The notes below the pieces were generated by a model. It was not told the DNA's origin, did not search any database, and saw nothing but the letters and a program-made list of their open reading frames with translations. Below are positions 7,223 through 17,412 of a DNA stretch of 64,000 nt, in pieces. Position numbers and translations under genes: made by a program. The stretch comes from Chryseobacterium jejuense. GTDB taxonomy: Bacteria; Bacteroidota; Bacteroidia; Flavobacteriales; Weeksellaceae. The stretch is taken from positions 1 to 64,000 of the forward strand of contig NZ_JAGIPR010000017.1 in assembly GCF_017877355.1 (NCBI RefSeq). The letters run 5' to 3'. How positions within the stretch are numbered: the first letter of the stretch is position 1; every line of letters starts with the position of its first letter.

Positions 7223-10200
7223 TTAATCCGGACAGGTCTGTGTACTGATGCAATACCATCCTAATGGCCCTCCGTCTTTTGAGGTATACATTTTCAGACA
7301 CTTGTTGGTTATATCGTACACCATCATTCCTTCTGCAAAATTAGCGGGAGGTATGCCTGCAGGATTTCCTGAGACATCAAAGACCAGCCTATTGGGAACA
7401 AAGCCTTTTGTTTTAGCTTCTAATACAAGCCATGCTCCGTTATGGACTGCCGGCCAGTTATCCGCTTGTGCAGTCGATCTGTCCAGTGAAGTAATACCAA
7501 TCCTACTGATTAATGTTGCACCGCCTGTCGTAGCACCAGGTTTATAACAAGCCGTATTACAGCCTACTGTAATTGCTACACTAGAGGAATAACCAATAGG
7601 ACAAGATATTGAATTCTGTAAAACAGCCCGGAACTGCTGGTTATTCACCGGATTAGGATAAGTGATCGTAATTGCAGTACTAGCAATAGCAACCCATGTT
7701 ATTCCCCCATCTGTACTGGTTTCCCAACGAATTACATTGGCACCATTCCCTTCAAGTTTAATGATAGCATCAGTATTACAAAGGGGTAGCACCTGTTCTG
7801 TATAAACAGTACCTTCAGGATATAATGGAGAAGGAGCTATATCATTAATTATTTCATTAATAGCCCATGTCCATAAGTTGGCCCACGCTCTGTCTGTATC
7901 ATTGTTTATAGTATATCCCGTAGTCATCAGCCCAAGAGGTGCTGGAAAAGAACTATTGGTAAAAAAGTCAGTATCCCCCACGAGAATATCCCTATATTCA
8001 GTATTGAATAATACTGTAGCAAAATTGTTGGCATTTTTTGCCAGAGCAATACCAGTACACCCAGGATTAAAATATCCCTGGCTACTTCCCCATTGGCTAA
8101 TACCGGCTGAATGACCAAACACTCCTGAGAATATATGAGTGCCATATGTAGCATCTGCTGGTAAGGCTGTCGTAGGATCTAAATTACCATTGATAATTGA
8201 GTAGCCCATAGCTGTCGAAATAGGAGAGGAAACCATTTGTTCCTGGACCATAAGTACTTTCCCCGGTTGTTTACTCCATTGTAATAAGTAATTGATTTCA
8301 GCAGGTGTAAATGCACCATTATTACTGTAGGTACCAATATATATTATATCATAAGCATTTAATGTGGCAACATTTGGAATTGATCCGACAGTGCCATAAT
8401 CATCCGTAATGTCAATAGAATAAGGAACGATACCATTTGTACCAAAATTGGCTGAATTAAGGAGCTTCGCTCTTGCATTTATCATAATTCCCTGACTATT
8501 GCCAGCTAAATTATATCCTTTATCGGCTGTAGGATTTCTTGGATTAAAACCAGAACCATCAATAATGTTAAGAACATTCACAACCTTAGGTGCAATATCA
8601 GCTACAGGAAACATATAGTCTTCCACCTCACCTATATTGGGAGTTGTATATACTCCACTATTGGCTCCATCCCCTATAGCACGCTCATCTATACTTGTGG
8701 TAGTATTATCTGCTCCCGCATTTGTAGTTAGCCTGATGCGTACACGGAGATTACTGATTCCTGTAGGAATAAGGTTGGTCTGAGTTTCTTTAAACCAAAA
8801 TGTCAACTTTGACGTTCCTTGTGCAACAGTCTGGTAAGCATTAGTTCCTCCCGTGAAATTGCTATAAGCTGCTTCTTCTGGCTGAAATTTTCCATCATTG
8901 TTAAAATCAATCCATGCTATAATTTGCGATGTGACAGGAACAGTTACAGGAATAAAAAAGTTAAATATTTTATTTCTTACAACAGTAGGAAGGGTGCCTG
9001 TAATTCCATCTTCATCTGCTCCGTCTCCGTTAAGCCCATTGTTATCTGCCCCTGCAGCCACATTATGTGGAGTATCCTCACTGTCTACAGTACTTCCAAT
9101 AGTGTATGCTGAATTTGAAACCTGTCTGGCAGGAACAGCTACCCCGGTATTATTTACCTCAAAGGTAGCAGGAACATCCCCATATTCATAGGCATTGTTT
9201 ATCTGAAACTGGTAATCTTCAACCTCTCCTTCGCCGATACCTTGCCCAAAGCTTCGTGTATCTATCAATGTAGTATTAGCACTGTTGCTATTGGTAAGCG
9301 AACTTCCTGAAAGACGTAGTCTCACATAGGTTTTTCCTGCTGAAATTACAGAAGGTGATGCATTCGTGGAATTCCAGGTTAGAGTAAAGTTACTAGTGGT
9401 ACCCGCAGTTACTGATGCAGAAACTACTGAAGCTTCATTTCCGTTAAATACACCATCTCCGTTAAAATCAATCCATGCATACAGATTCTTCGTCCCGGTA
9501 ACGGTTGTATTAACGGGTACAGTAAGGGTAAAAAGAGCACCATTTGTAATGGTTTGAGGAGTACTTACTCCATCCTCGTCAGCACCGTCTCCATTGGTTC
9601 CGTTATTATCAGCTCCTGAAGCTACTGCATTGCTAGTAAGCTCGTAGTCTATTGTGCTTCCAATGGTAAGTTCTGGTATTAGGCTATTGGTCTGTGATGC
9701 AGGAGATCCATTTTCATAGCTTCCCGGTACATCTCCAAAGTCTTTTGTGATGGTCAGCTGATAATCTTCCACTTCTCCTAGAGAGGCAGAAGTATACAGC
9801 CCAGTACTCAGTCCATCTGCAATAGCTCTTTCATCAACGACTGTGGAATTGGTTCCTGAAATAAGATCTCCCATCACTACTTCGGTGTTAGGTTGTATTA
9901 ATCTTAATCTCATGTATACTTTTCCCACACCGGCTGTAATCGTATTCACCTGTGCTGCAGTGAAGCTGATATTTGCAGATACAGCACTATTGGCAACCGG
10001 CGCTGTAGCAAACTCATTTGCCTCAAATCTTCCATTGTTATTAAAATCAATCCAGGCATACAATGTAGCCGCAACTCCTGTAGTATTATGAACCCCTATA
10101 TTATATGTATTTATAGCATTGGTACGGATGTGAAGCTGATCTTGAGAAAGCCCGTCATCAGAAATTCCATCACCATTAGATCCATTATTGTCCGCTGCCG

Positions 10201-12904
10201 GAGCAACAGAATAAGGACCTTGCTCTACGGTATAAAGCGTGCCTAAAAACAAAGCATCTGTTGCAGAATTTCTTGCTGGTTTAAAATTGGCAGGATTTCC
10301 AAAGCCATCTTTATCCATTTCATAACTTTCCGGAGCATCTCCAAAATCTAAATCCCGGATTACTGCAAAGCGGTAATCTTCTATTTCACCTATACCAGGA
10401 ATTGTATATACCCCTGTATTGGCTCCGTCAGCTATAGACCGCTCATCCATACCTGCCGTAACTGTATTATCAGAACCGGCAGCTTGAGTAAGTCTAATTC
10501 TTACGTAAAGCGTATTGATCCCATTCGGGATTAAATTCGTTTGTGATCCTCTAAACCAAAATGTCTTTGTAGAAGAACCTACGGCAACCGTCTGATATCC
10601 TGACGCAGCACCCGTAGCTGCTGTATAAGCTGCTTCTCCGATCTGGAATTTTCCATCATTATTAAAATCTACCCACGCTATAATGTTAGATGCAGTAACA
10701 ACGGTTACCGGAACTGAAAAACTGAAAGGGGCAGCTTTAGTAATAACAGGTAAAGTTCCGGTAATACCATCTTCATCAATTCCATCGCCATTACTTCCAT
10801 TATTATCACTGTTAGCTGCTACGCTTTGTACAGATTGTTCATCATCCACAATATTTCCTATTCTATATCCAGAATTGGAAATTTGTCTTGCAGGATTAGA
10901 AACATTTGAATTATTCAATTCATATAAACTCGGAACATCTCCGAAATCATATAAATCCACAGGCAGCTGATAGTCTTCCACTTCTCCAAAAGCAGTAATA
11001 AGAGCATTAGCAGCATTATTACTGGCCGTAGCTCCATTTCCTATACTTCTTTCATCAATGACAGCACTATTACTCCCTGAATTAAAGTCAAGAAGCGACA
11101 AATTGGAAAGTCTCAGCCTTGCGTATACTTTGGAAGTTCCTGCTGGAATCAAAGCTGTTTGAGCCGCTGTCCATGTTAGTGTGGCATTTGTAGCACCCGT
11201 TACAGCTATGGTAGTAGTGGTAAATTCTCCTATCTGGAATCGTCCGTCTCCGTTTATATCCAACCATCCATATACGTATTTGGTTCCTGTCAGGGTTCCC
11301 GGAACATTCACAGGAACAATGATACTGTAAGCCACATTACGGCTTACACTCATTAACGAAGTAATACCATCTTCATCTGCTCCGTCTCCATTGGTTCCAT
11401 TATTATCAGCTCCTGCAACAACACTGTTTGGAGAAATTTCTGTATCCAGAAGAGTTCCCATAGTAAATCCTGAAAGCGGAGCATGCAATGCCGGCAAAGG
11501 ATTTCCATCCTTATCATTCTCAAAGGCAGCAGGTACATCTCCGTAGTCGAACGCATTGGTTACTTCTATCTGATAGTCTTCCACTTCTCCTCCGGCTACT
11601 ATACCGTTGTCCGCTGCATTACCTGTGGAAACAGCACCGTTTCCAATACTTCTCTCATCAATAACAGCACCCCCACTCGCCGCTGTCGTAAAATCCTGTA
11701 ATACCCTGTCAGAAGTTCGAAGCCTCATATAAAGCTTAGTAGCTCCTGCTGCAATGGTAGAGGTCTGTGCCGGAAGCCAGGTAAGAACCTGGGTACTGCT
11801 TCCTGTAGTACTGAAAGCAACTGTTGCAAATTCTCCGGCTTCAAATTTTCCATTGTTGTTGAAATCGATCCAGCCATATAGATATTTTGTTCCGGATGCA
11901 TTACTAACCGGTACGTTTAAAGTATAAGGTATCCCTTTCCTGATTTGATTGGTTGCAATATTGATCGCATCCTCATCGGCACCATCTCCGTTTGCTCCAT
12001 TATTATCTGCCCCTGAGGAAACACTGTTAGGAGTCAGCTCAGAATCCGGAAGCACACTTCCTAATGAAAAATTAGGAACAAGGGCATGTGCGGCAGGTGC
12101 ATAAACTCCGTCCTTGGTGAAATCATAAGAGGAAGGAACATCACCATAATCATAAATAGCTGAAGTAACACTTGCCCATGTTGTACCTACTGTGATCCCA
12201 TCAACTTCAAGGATCGGAGCATTAGCCGCCGTTCCCTGCATTAACGCAATATATGAAGCTGAGGTCATATCTGCAGCTGTCCCGGTGTGGGAAATATCAG
12301 CTGTAGAAGGTTCTGTTCCTGATGCGGGATCTGCATATAGCTTAACGATATCATTGGCTGCTCCTGTTACCTGCTCATACTTTAAAACCACCCTGATATT
12401 AGTATTGAAAGGTCTTACAGTTGATTCATAAGCAACAGTTCCGGAGGATCTCATCACTCCAAAACTGAACCCTGTGCCATTTGACCGGATATATAACCGG
12501 GCAATATCATTCAGGGAGATCACATAATCTCCGGTAGCCTGTGCGGCAGATACATTCACCACAGCACTGGCATATACCGCCGGTGTTGTGGTATTAAGTG
12601 CTACTGCTGTAAAGCTACGGTACACATCCTGCCCGCTGCTTGCCAAAGATACTTTATTCCCAAAATTATTGACAATAGTACCTGTGCTGGGGAGGTTTCC
12701 ATTGGATACGGCTATCGTAGGTGTTCCTGCCGCAAACTGTAACCAATTGGCATTCGTAAGCAATGTACCGGAAACATAATTGAAACTCTCCGTCAGCAAA
12801 TTTTGAGACTTTACAGCAGTAAAACTACTGAAAGTCATCAAAATAATCCATGCCGACCGAAAAGTATATTTTCGGACATCATAATAGGTTGGTTTTAATT
12901 TCAT
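7223..12904 (-). CDS. Giant secreted protein with six GEVED repeats
   Basis: 1893 residues. A signal-peptide-like N-terminus ends near AVKSQ (about 34) and is followed by a jelly-roll-like domain (to about 245). Six tandem GEVED modules follow: each starts Y/F-DYGDVP or DFGDAP, contains a calcium-site-like DNNG.NGDG.DEDGI and Y-W-DFN-DGKF, and ends with (G)EVEDYQ/M. Next is a ThuA/amidotransferase-like alpha/beta segment (VVNVLNIIDGSGFNP, YDIIYIGTYSNNG, LLQWSKQPGKVLMVQEQ), an Ig-like part, and the terminal GMMVYDITNKCLKMY module ending TCPD. Such proteins are surface adhesins or glycan-associated. The acidic repeats suggest Ca2+-stabilised rods (inference). No standard T9SS C-terminal domain is evident. 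A decayed copy of its 3' end lies upstream at 13046-13185. Confidence 0.9.
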   Translation of the reverse strand: MKLKPTYYDVRKYTFRSAWIILMTFSSFTAVKSQNLLTESFNYVSGTLLTNANWLQFAAGTPTIAVSNGNLPSTGTIVNNFGNKVSLASSGQDVYRSFTAVALNTTTPAVYASAVVNVSAAQATGDYVISLNDIARLYIRSNGTGFSFGVMRSSGTVAYESTVRPFNTNIRVVLKYEQVTGAANDIVKLYADPASGTEPSTADISHTGTAADMTSASYIALMQGTAANAPILEVDGITVGTTWASVTSAIYDYGDVPSSYDFTKDGVYAPAAHALVPNFSLGSVLPDSELTPNSVSSGADNNGANGDGADEDAINIATNQIRKGIPYTLNVPVSNASGTKYLYGWIDFNNNGKFEAGEFATVAFSTTGSSTQVLTWLPAQTSTIAAGATKLYMRLRTSDRVLQDFTTAASGGAVIDERSIGNGAVSTGNAADNGIVAGGEVEDYQIEVTNAFDYGDVPAAFENDKDGNPLPALHAPLSGFTMGTLLDTEISPNSVVAGADNNGTNGDGADEDGITSLMSVSRNVAYSIIVPVNVPGTLTGTKYVYGWLDINGDGRFQIGEFTTTTIAVTGATNATLTWTAAQTALIPAGTSKVYARLRLSNLSLLDFNSGSNSAVIDERSIGNGATASNNAANALITAFGEVEDYQLPVDLYDFGDVPSLYELNNSNVSNPARQISNSGYRIGNIVDDEQSVQSVAANSDNNGSNGDGIDEDGITGTLPVITKAAPFSFSVPVTVVTASNIIAWVDFNNDGKFQIGEAAYTAATGAASGYQTVAVGSSTKTFWFRGSQTNLIPNGINTLYVRIRLTQAAGSDNTVTAGMDERSIADGANTGVYTIPGIGEIEDYRFAVIRDLDFGDAPESYEMDKDGFGNPANFKPARNSATDALFLGTLYTVEQGPYSVAPAADNNGSNGDGISDDGLSQDQLHIRTNAINTYNIGVHNTTGVAATLYAWIDFNNNGRFEANEFATAPVANSAVSANISFTAAQVNTITAGVGKVYMRLRLIQPNTEVVMGDLISGTNSTVVDERAIADGLSTGLYTSASLGEVEDYQLTITKDFGDVPGSYENGSPASQTNSLIPELTIGSTIDYELTSNAVASGADNNGTNGDGADEDGVSTPQTITNGALFTLTVPVNTTVTGTKNLYAWIDFNGDGVFNGNEASVVSASVTAGTTSNFTLTWNSTNASPSVISAGKTYVRLRLSGSSLTNSNSANTTLIDTRSFGQGIGEGEVEDYQFQINNAYEYGDVPATFEVNNTGVAVPARQVSNSAYTIGSTVDSEDTPHNVAAGADNNGLNGDGADEDGITGTLPTVVRNKIFNFFIPVTVPVTSQIIAWIDFNNDGKFQPEEAAYSNFTGGTNAYQTVAQGTSKLTFWFKETQTNLIPTGISNLRVRIRLTTNAGADNTTTSIDERAIGDGANSGVYTTPNIGEVEDYMFPVADIAPKVVNVLNIIDGSGFNPRNPTADKGYNLAGNSQGIMINARAKLLNSANFGTNGIVPYSIDITDDYGTVGSIPNVATLNAYDIIYIGTYSNNGAFTPAEINYLLQWSKQPGKVLMVQEQMVSSPISTAMGYSIINGNLDPTTALPADATYGTHIFSGVFGHSAGISQWGSSQGYFNPGCTGIALAKNANNFATVLFNTEYRDILVGDTDFFTNSSFPAPLGLMTTGYTINNDTDRAWANLWTWAINEIINDIAPSPLYPEGTVYTEQVLPLCNTDAIIKLEGNGANVIRWETSTDGGITWVAIASTAITITYPNPVNNQQFRAVLQNSISCPIGYSSSVAITVGCNTACYKPGATTGGATLISRIGITSLDRSTAQADNWPAVHNGAWLVLEAKTKGFVPNRLVFDVSGNPAGIPPANFAEGMMVYDITNKCLKMYTSKDGGPLGWYCISTQTCPD
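8615..12160 (-). repeat. Six tandem GEVED-module repeats within the giant gene
   Basis: Units begin near 12155, 11550, 10950, 10355, 9745 and 9190 (DYGDVP-type motif) and end near 11571, 10965, 10370, 9762, 9210 and 8615 (EVEDY motif). They are about 540-600 bp each. Units 1/2/5 and units 3/6 resemble each other most (the latter share PARQ-SNS-Y-IG), suggesting stepwise duplication. Confidence 0.8.
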
Positions 12905-13936
12905 AGAAAATAAATATTAAATATTTTTTTTTAGTCTGAATTTCAAACAAAGACCACCAAGAAACAACTTGCTAATAATAAGCGTTTTACAAGCTGAAAT
13001 CTGATTTTGTTATTTTGAAATTTAGATCTGCGTTTTTCAATCATTATATAATCAAATCCGGAAATGTCTGTATATTGAATAGACCTCCATTTTTGAGATA
13101 TACATTTTGCAGGCACTTGTTCTTTGTAGGCCTGTAGTTGATTTTATAGACTTTTGTATGAATGCTGTCTATCCGGATGTTAGTTGAGAAATTACAATAG
13201 GTATATTTTCATTTTCTTTTGTGTTTTTGTATTTTTTAATATGTCTAAAAATTCCAGAAAGATATCTCAGAATTATCAGTAGTAGTGATAGGCGAAAATG
13301 TGATCATATCAATATATTCAAAACTACACTTGGATTGTAAAGGGATGATCAGGGATATTCGAAACAATAATTTTTGGCGAAGGTACATTGAGCAATACTA
13401 AAATCATAAATCTATACTGAATGATTTCTGAAATAATAACATACTCATTTTATTACAACAGACTGATTATATTTACGAATATGCTATTAATTTCTTTCCC
13501 TCTTATTACATCAACTCAGCTTTTATATAATTACTTTTAACACTTGATTGTAATAAATAATGGCCAAGTAAAATTGATTTACAAAATATATTTATTCAAA
13601 GATCAGATCTCATTAAAGACAAAAAATATTGGAGGCATTCCAAAATATCATCAACATTTTCCAGATTCTACCCTATTTCCTTTTTCAATTTTATATTATC
13701 AGGGTTTTCTTGTGTTAAAATGGCATCATAAAAAGTATTAAATGGATTAATACAATTTAAGATATTCCGAATTTCTTACTCTATTTAATGATTTTTTTGT
13801 ATTTAAAATTTCCGCATCAATATTGATATTTAAAGAAATATTAATATTAAATTTCAACTTTTTGTGAAATGAAATACAATTATAACACAATATGATTGTA
13901 TATTAGTATGAAAACAAAACCAATAATCATCACAAT
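12905..13936. other. Long AT-rich spacer between surface operon and terpene array
   Basis: Apart from the gene fragment at 13046-13185 this kilobase holds no supported gene. The divergent promoters of the GEVED gene (minus) and the terpene synthase array (plus) should lie here. No exact TTTG-N19-TAnnTTTG promoter was found by eye. Confidence 0.5.
13046..13185 (-). pseudogene. Decayed 3' end of a second GEVED-type surface gene
   Basis: Minus-strand translation gives TKNKCLQNVYLKNGG, a short gap, then IQTFPD. This matches the end of the 1893-residue protein (TNKCLKMYTSKDGG...STQTCPD), and at the DNA level the two share runs such as the segment coding for K-GG and for FPD/CPD. Frame is broken and nothing upstream is preserved. 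It indicates that a neighbouring paralogue was deleted or that the gene end was duplicated. Confidence 0.55.
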
Positions 13937-14953
13937 ATGAATACTGAAAATTTTAGTACCCTTGAACTGCTTCGAAAACAGTTCAGGTATCCGTTCCCTA
14001 CCTTAAAAAACCCTAATGCCGAGCAATTACAACAGCTCACTGAAAATCAGTGGATCGATGGAGAATATCTCTGGCTGTATGAACAGAACCCCGATCTTCG
14101 AAAAAAGTATAAAAAGACCAAAACAGCACATATTGCGGCACAATGGTTTCCAACAGCATCCCCCGAACGATTCAAGCCCGTCTGCAGACTGATGCTCTGG
14201 ACCCTATACAATGATGATCTGTATGAAGAAAGTGAACCTGAAGATATAGGATATGTACACGCCCAATCTATTGCCATACTGAATGGAGAGATCAATGCCG
14301 AGGACTCAGGAATCCCCTTAGGCCCCATGCTGGCTTCATTAAGAGCAGAACTATTGGAGTTTATCCCGCAGGAGTCAGTAGCCCGTTTCACCCAAATGAT
14401 CAGCAGATATTTTACAGGATTAGAAACGGAATTAAGATACAAGAAAAACAAAGCTTATCCCAGTGTGAGCGAATGCATTGCTTTGCGTGAAAATTCTATC
14501 TGTCTTTATCCTTTTCTACAGCTTACGGAATTAGAAACAGGAATCGTACTCCCACAAGAGATCCACGAGCATCCCGTGATCATCCGTTTACAGACACTGG
14601 CATGCCACCTTGTTACTTTTTTCAATGAAGTACAATCTGTATTGAAAGATGAAGCAACCGACAGTATTTATTACAATATTGTAAAGGTGATTCAGCATGA
14701 ACGCCAGATGTCCCTAAAGGAGGCCTGTCTTGAGGATTTGCGTCTTCACAACGAAGACCTGAAAGAATTTGTAGAATTACAAACCTCTCTCCCTGATTTT
14801 GGAATATGGCAGGATGCAGTGGTCAACTGGGTTCATTATATGAGCATGGTACTTAGTGGATGGAAAAATGTATCTACAAAGCTGGACCGCTACAATGCCA
14901 TGGAATTTCCAGAAGCAAGAGAGCTAAAAGAAAAGTTGAACCAGGTTCGATAG
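13937..14953 (+). CDS. Class I terpene synthase, copy 1
   Basis: 338 residues of the bacterial terpene cyclase fold. The aspartate-rich metal motif is DDLYE (Asp93, Asp94, Glu97). The second metal motif is NEVQSVLKD (Asn230, Ser234, Lys237, Asp238), a relaxed form of NDxxSxxKE with both acidic positions altered conservatively. Other family landmarks are present: W-TLYNDD, RENSICLYPF and HPVI-RL before the NSE helix. It would ionise a prenyl diphosphate (probably farnesyl or geranylgeranyl) and cyclise it; the product is not predictable. It is the most diverged and promoter-proximal member of the array. A fragment of a gene like it (18475-18622) survives further down. Confidence 0.88.
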   Translation: MNTENFSTLELLRKQFRYPFPTLKNPNAEQLQQLTENQWIDGEYLWLYEQNPDLRKKYKKTKTAHIAAQWFPTASPERFKPVCRLMLWTLYNDDLYEESEPEDIGYVHAQSIAILNGEINAEDSGIPLGPMLASLRAELLEFIPQESVARFTQMISRYFTGLETELRYKKNKAYPSVSECIALRENSICLYPFLQLTELETGIVLPQEIHEHPVIIRLQTLACHLVTFFNEVQSVLKDEATDSIYYNIVKVIQHERQMSLKEACLEDLRLHNEDLKEFVELQTSLPDFGIWQDAVVNWVHYMSMVLSGWKNVSTKLDRYNAMEFPEARELKEKLNQVR

Positions 14954-14994
14954 CATTTTAAGCAAGAATATTTTTTAATCTAAAATACACAATA

Positions 14995-15975
14995 ATGAAA
15001 CAATTGGACATACCAGTTTTACAATATTCCTGGGCTTATAAAGTTGCACCTTTTGCAGAATCATTCTATGAAGAACAGAATGACTGGATTGATAGAGACT
15101 ACCAATTCATGCCTGAAGCAACGAGAATTAAATACAAAAGAAATAATCTGGTACAAGCAGCCTCATATATGTTTCCTGCCACCAAAACAATGGAACAGAT
15201 GAGACCCATTGCAAGATTTATGGTTTGGCTAACACTGTATGAGGATTATTATGAGCTTTGTCCTGTAAAAGAGTTAGCTTCCGTCAGAGATGACATTATG
15301 AATGTAATGCTGGGCGATAATCCCAGACCAGGTGGCATCGGGCTACTGAGACAGGTTGCATTGAGCAGGGATGAGTTCCGTCCTTACGTTAATGATAATT
15401 GGTTTCAGCGTTGGGCAGAGTCTTTCCATGACTACACCACTTACGGAATTATGGAGGAAACCCCCTACAAATTAAAACAGGAATTTCCAACATTAAGCCA
15501 CCTGCTCCTCATGCGAGAGTATTCAATCTCTATGTATCCTTATGCTGATCCGGTTGAACCATCTATGGGCTTTATTGCACCTGATTCTGTTTCAAAACAC
15601 CCTGTTATTAAACGACTGAAGACACTGATGTCCCGTATTATGGTCATCCAGAATAGCTTTGCATCCATAGAAAAGAAATTGGTAATGAGCCCGGATGTGC
15701 TCAATATTATATTTGTGATGAAACATCAATACAAAATTTCATTGGAAGAAGCCTTTATGGAAGCTATGCAGATGCATAATGACTATGTAAGAGAATTTAT
15801 GGAATTAAAGGTTAATCTCCCTGAATTTGGTCCTCTCCAAAAGGATGTAGAAAACTTTGTACATCATATGACGTTGATGATTTCAGGATTGGGTGCCTGG
15901 TATCATTTGGGGAAATCACCTCATTACGAAGTTCCGGGAGCATATCCCAGACCGGAATATGCTCAACAGGGATAA
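14995..15975 (+). CDS. Class I terpene synthase, copy 2 (altered metal motifs)
   Basis: 326 residues, clearly a terpene synthase (YSWAYKVAPFAESFYEEQND; MREYSISMYPYADPVEPSMG; SLEEAF near the end). The first metal motif is EDYYE (Glu83-Asp84...Glu87), with the leading Asp replaced. The second is NSFASIEKK instead of NDxxSxxKE: Asp is replaced by Ser and the last Glu by Lys. Loss of charged ligands in both sites suggests weak or changed Mg2+ chemistry, or a non-catalytic copy, although the frame is intact. It starts 42 nt after copy 1. A truncated duplicate of its 5' end follows at 16091. Confidence 0.82.
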   Translation: MKQLDIPVLQYSWAYKVAPFAESFYEEQNDWIDRDYQFMPEATRIKYKRNNLVQAASYMFPATKTMEQMRPIARFMVWLTLYEDYYELCPVKELASVRDDIMNVMLGDNPRPGGIGLLRQVALSRDEFRPYVNDNWFQRWAESFHDYTTYGIMEETPYKLKQEFPTLSHLLLMREYSISMYPYADPVEPSMGFIAPDSVSKHPVIKRLKTLMSRIMVIQNSFASIEKKLVMSPDVLNIIFVMKHQYKISLEEAFMEAMQMHNDYVREFMELKVNLPEFGPLQKDVENFVHHMTLMISGLGAWYHLGKSPHYEVPGAYPRPEYAQQG

Positions 15976-16090
15976 CTCCAGAAAAATACATCAACAATAC
16001 CAGAATACTATACCAGCACTGAATTGAATAAAAACCAGAATCAGGTTTGATAAGATACTCAACAGGAATAAATTTTTAATTATAATAAAT

Positions 16091-16213
16091 ATGAAACAAT
16101 CAGATGTTCCTTTTTTATAATACCCATGGGACTATAAAATTGCTCCTTTTGCAGAATCATTTTATGAGGAGCAGAATGACTGGATTGATAAAGACTACCT
16201 GTTTATGTCCGAA
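16091..16213 (+). pseudogene. Truncated duplicate of the 5' end of terpene synthase copy 2
   Basis: Translation MKQSDVPFL-stop-YPWDYKIAPFAESF then YEEQNDWIDKDYLFM matches the first 39 residues of copy 2 almost residue for residue. A TAA at 16118-16120 interrupts it and homology stops near 16213. What follows to 16323 is spacer. It is a remnant of a lost tandem copy. Confidence 0.85.
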
Positions 16214-16323
16214 ATACTATACCAATGCTGAGGTGAAGGATAAACGAGAAAAATATAATAACCTCATTAATATGATCAATAATTAATCAAATAATAAAAA
16301 TTTAAAACCGAAAGAACTCAATC

Positions 16324-17346
16324 ATGCAAAACATCATTCACATCCCGAAGCCTTCTTATCCCTGGCCTACAGTATACAGTCCGATCAGTGAAACTTTTTA
16401 TAAAGAAGAAAGCACCTGGTATGACACGGATTATGGTTTCATGACCCCGGAATCTATAAAAAGATACAAAAAACAAAGACTTGTTCAGGTAGGGGCTTTT
16501 ATGTCCCCTACCACTTCCGACCGGGATATTTTTCGCCCCATTGGCAGATTTGCAGTCTATGTAACTACTTTCGATGATTATGTTGAACTTATGCCGCTGG
16601 AAGAGTTAAAAGTTTTCAGAGACCGGATTTTTGAAGTAATGACCAGGGAAGATCCCCACCCTGAAGAAAGGGGGATACTCCGCCAGATGGCAGCAGCAAG
16701 AAAGGAATTTATGGACAACGGAATGCCACAGTTCTGGATCGACCGGATTGCCACCAATTTTCATCGTTTCATTACGTATGGTATCATGGAAGAAACTCCT
16801 TTTAAATTCAACAAAACCGATCCATCACTTGCCCGCTATCTGATGATCCGTGCCTATTCTATAGGTATGGTAACCTATGGTGACCTGATAGAGCCGGCTA
16901 CCGGATTTGCACTCCCTGTCGACATTTATAATCATCCGGTTATTCAGCGCCTGGTAATGCTTCTTGCCACTATTATTGCCATTCAGAATGATTACGCGTC
17001 GATAAGAAAGGAAATGACTATAGAATCGGAAAGATTCAATATCATATTTATCTTACAAAATGAACAGAACATATCATTTGAAGAAGCCTGCATCGAGGGG
17101 CTGAGAATACATGATGAATCTGTAAAGGAAATGGAGTCTTTATCTATATGCCTACCCGATTTCAGCCCTTATCAGAAAGAAGTGGAAAATTATGTCTATC
17201 ACATGAAGCTGATGGTAACTGGTTGCAATGCCTGGTACTATGAAGGAGGGACACAAAGGTACTTCCCGGATGGCTTTGCAGTAACCCCTGACGGGCAAAA
17301 CCCAATACCTTTGGATTTTGAGGTAAAACATATCTCCAGAGAATAG
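16324..17346 (+). CDS. Class I terpene synthase, copy 3 (canonical metal motifs)
   Basis: 340 residues. The aspartate-rich motif DDYVE (Asp84, Asp85, Glu88) and the NSE motif NDYASIRKE are both canonical, and the C-terminus has the usual CNAWYYEGGTQRYF. This copy is the most likely to be a fully active cyclase. N-terminal IPKPSYPWPTVYSPISETFY is shared with copies 4 and 6. Its 3' end plus downstream spacer recur as a fragment at 19698-19794, proving that a block spanning the copy 3 end and copy 4 was duplicated. Substrate chain length and product unknown. Confidence 0.9.
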   Translation: MQNIIHIPKPSYPWPTVYSPISETFYKEESTWYDTDYGFMTPESIKRYKKQRLVQVGAFMSPTTSDRDIFRPIGRFAVYVTTFDDYVELMPLEELKVFRDRIFEVMTREDPHPEERGILRQMAAARKEFMDNGMPQFWIDRIATNFHRFITYGIMEETPFKFNKTDPSLARYLMIRAYSIGMVTYGDLIEPATGFALPVDIYNHPVIQRLVMLLATIIAIQNDYASIRKEMTIESERFNIIFILQNEQNISFEEACIEGLRIHDESVKEMESLSICLPDFSPYQKEVENYVYHMKLMVTGCNAWYYEGGTQRYFPDGFAVTPDGQNPIPLDFEVKHISRE

Positions 17347-17412
17347 AAATGCCATAAAATTTCTTGGAACAAATAATGACAACTAAGTTTTTAATAATGT
17401 AATATAATAACT

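Noticed and set aside
7248..12779. Several plus-strand open frames opposite the GEVED gene
   Set aside because: They are antisense shadows of a long repetitive coding sequence; they recur at equivalent repeat positions and lack starts or domains.
13544..13741. 65-codon plus-strand frame
   Set aside because: AT-rich low-complexity translation, no ribosome site, no family resemblance.
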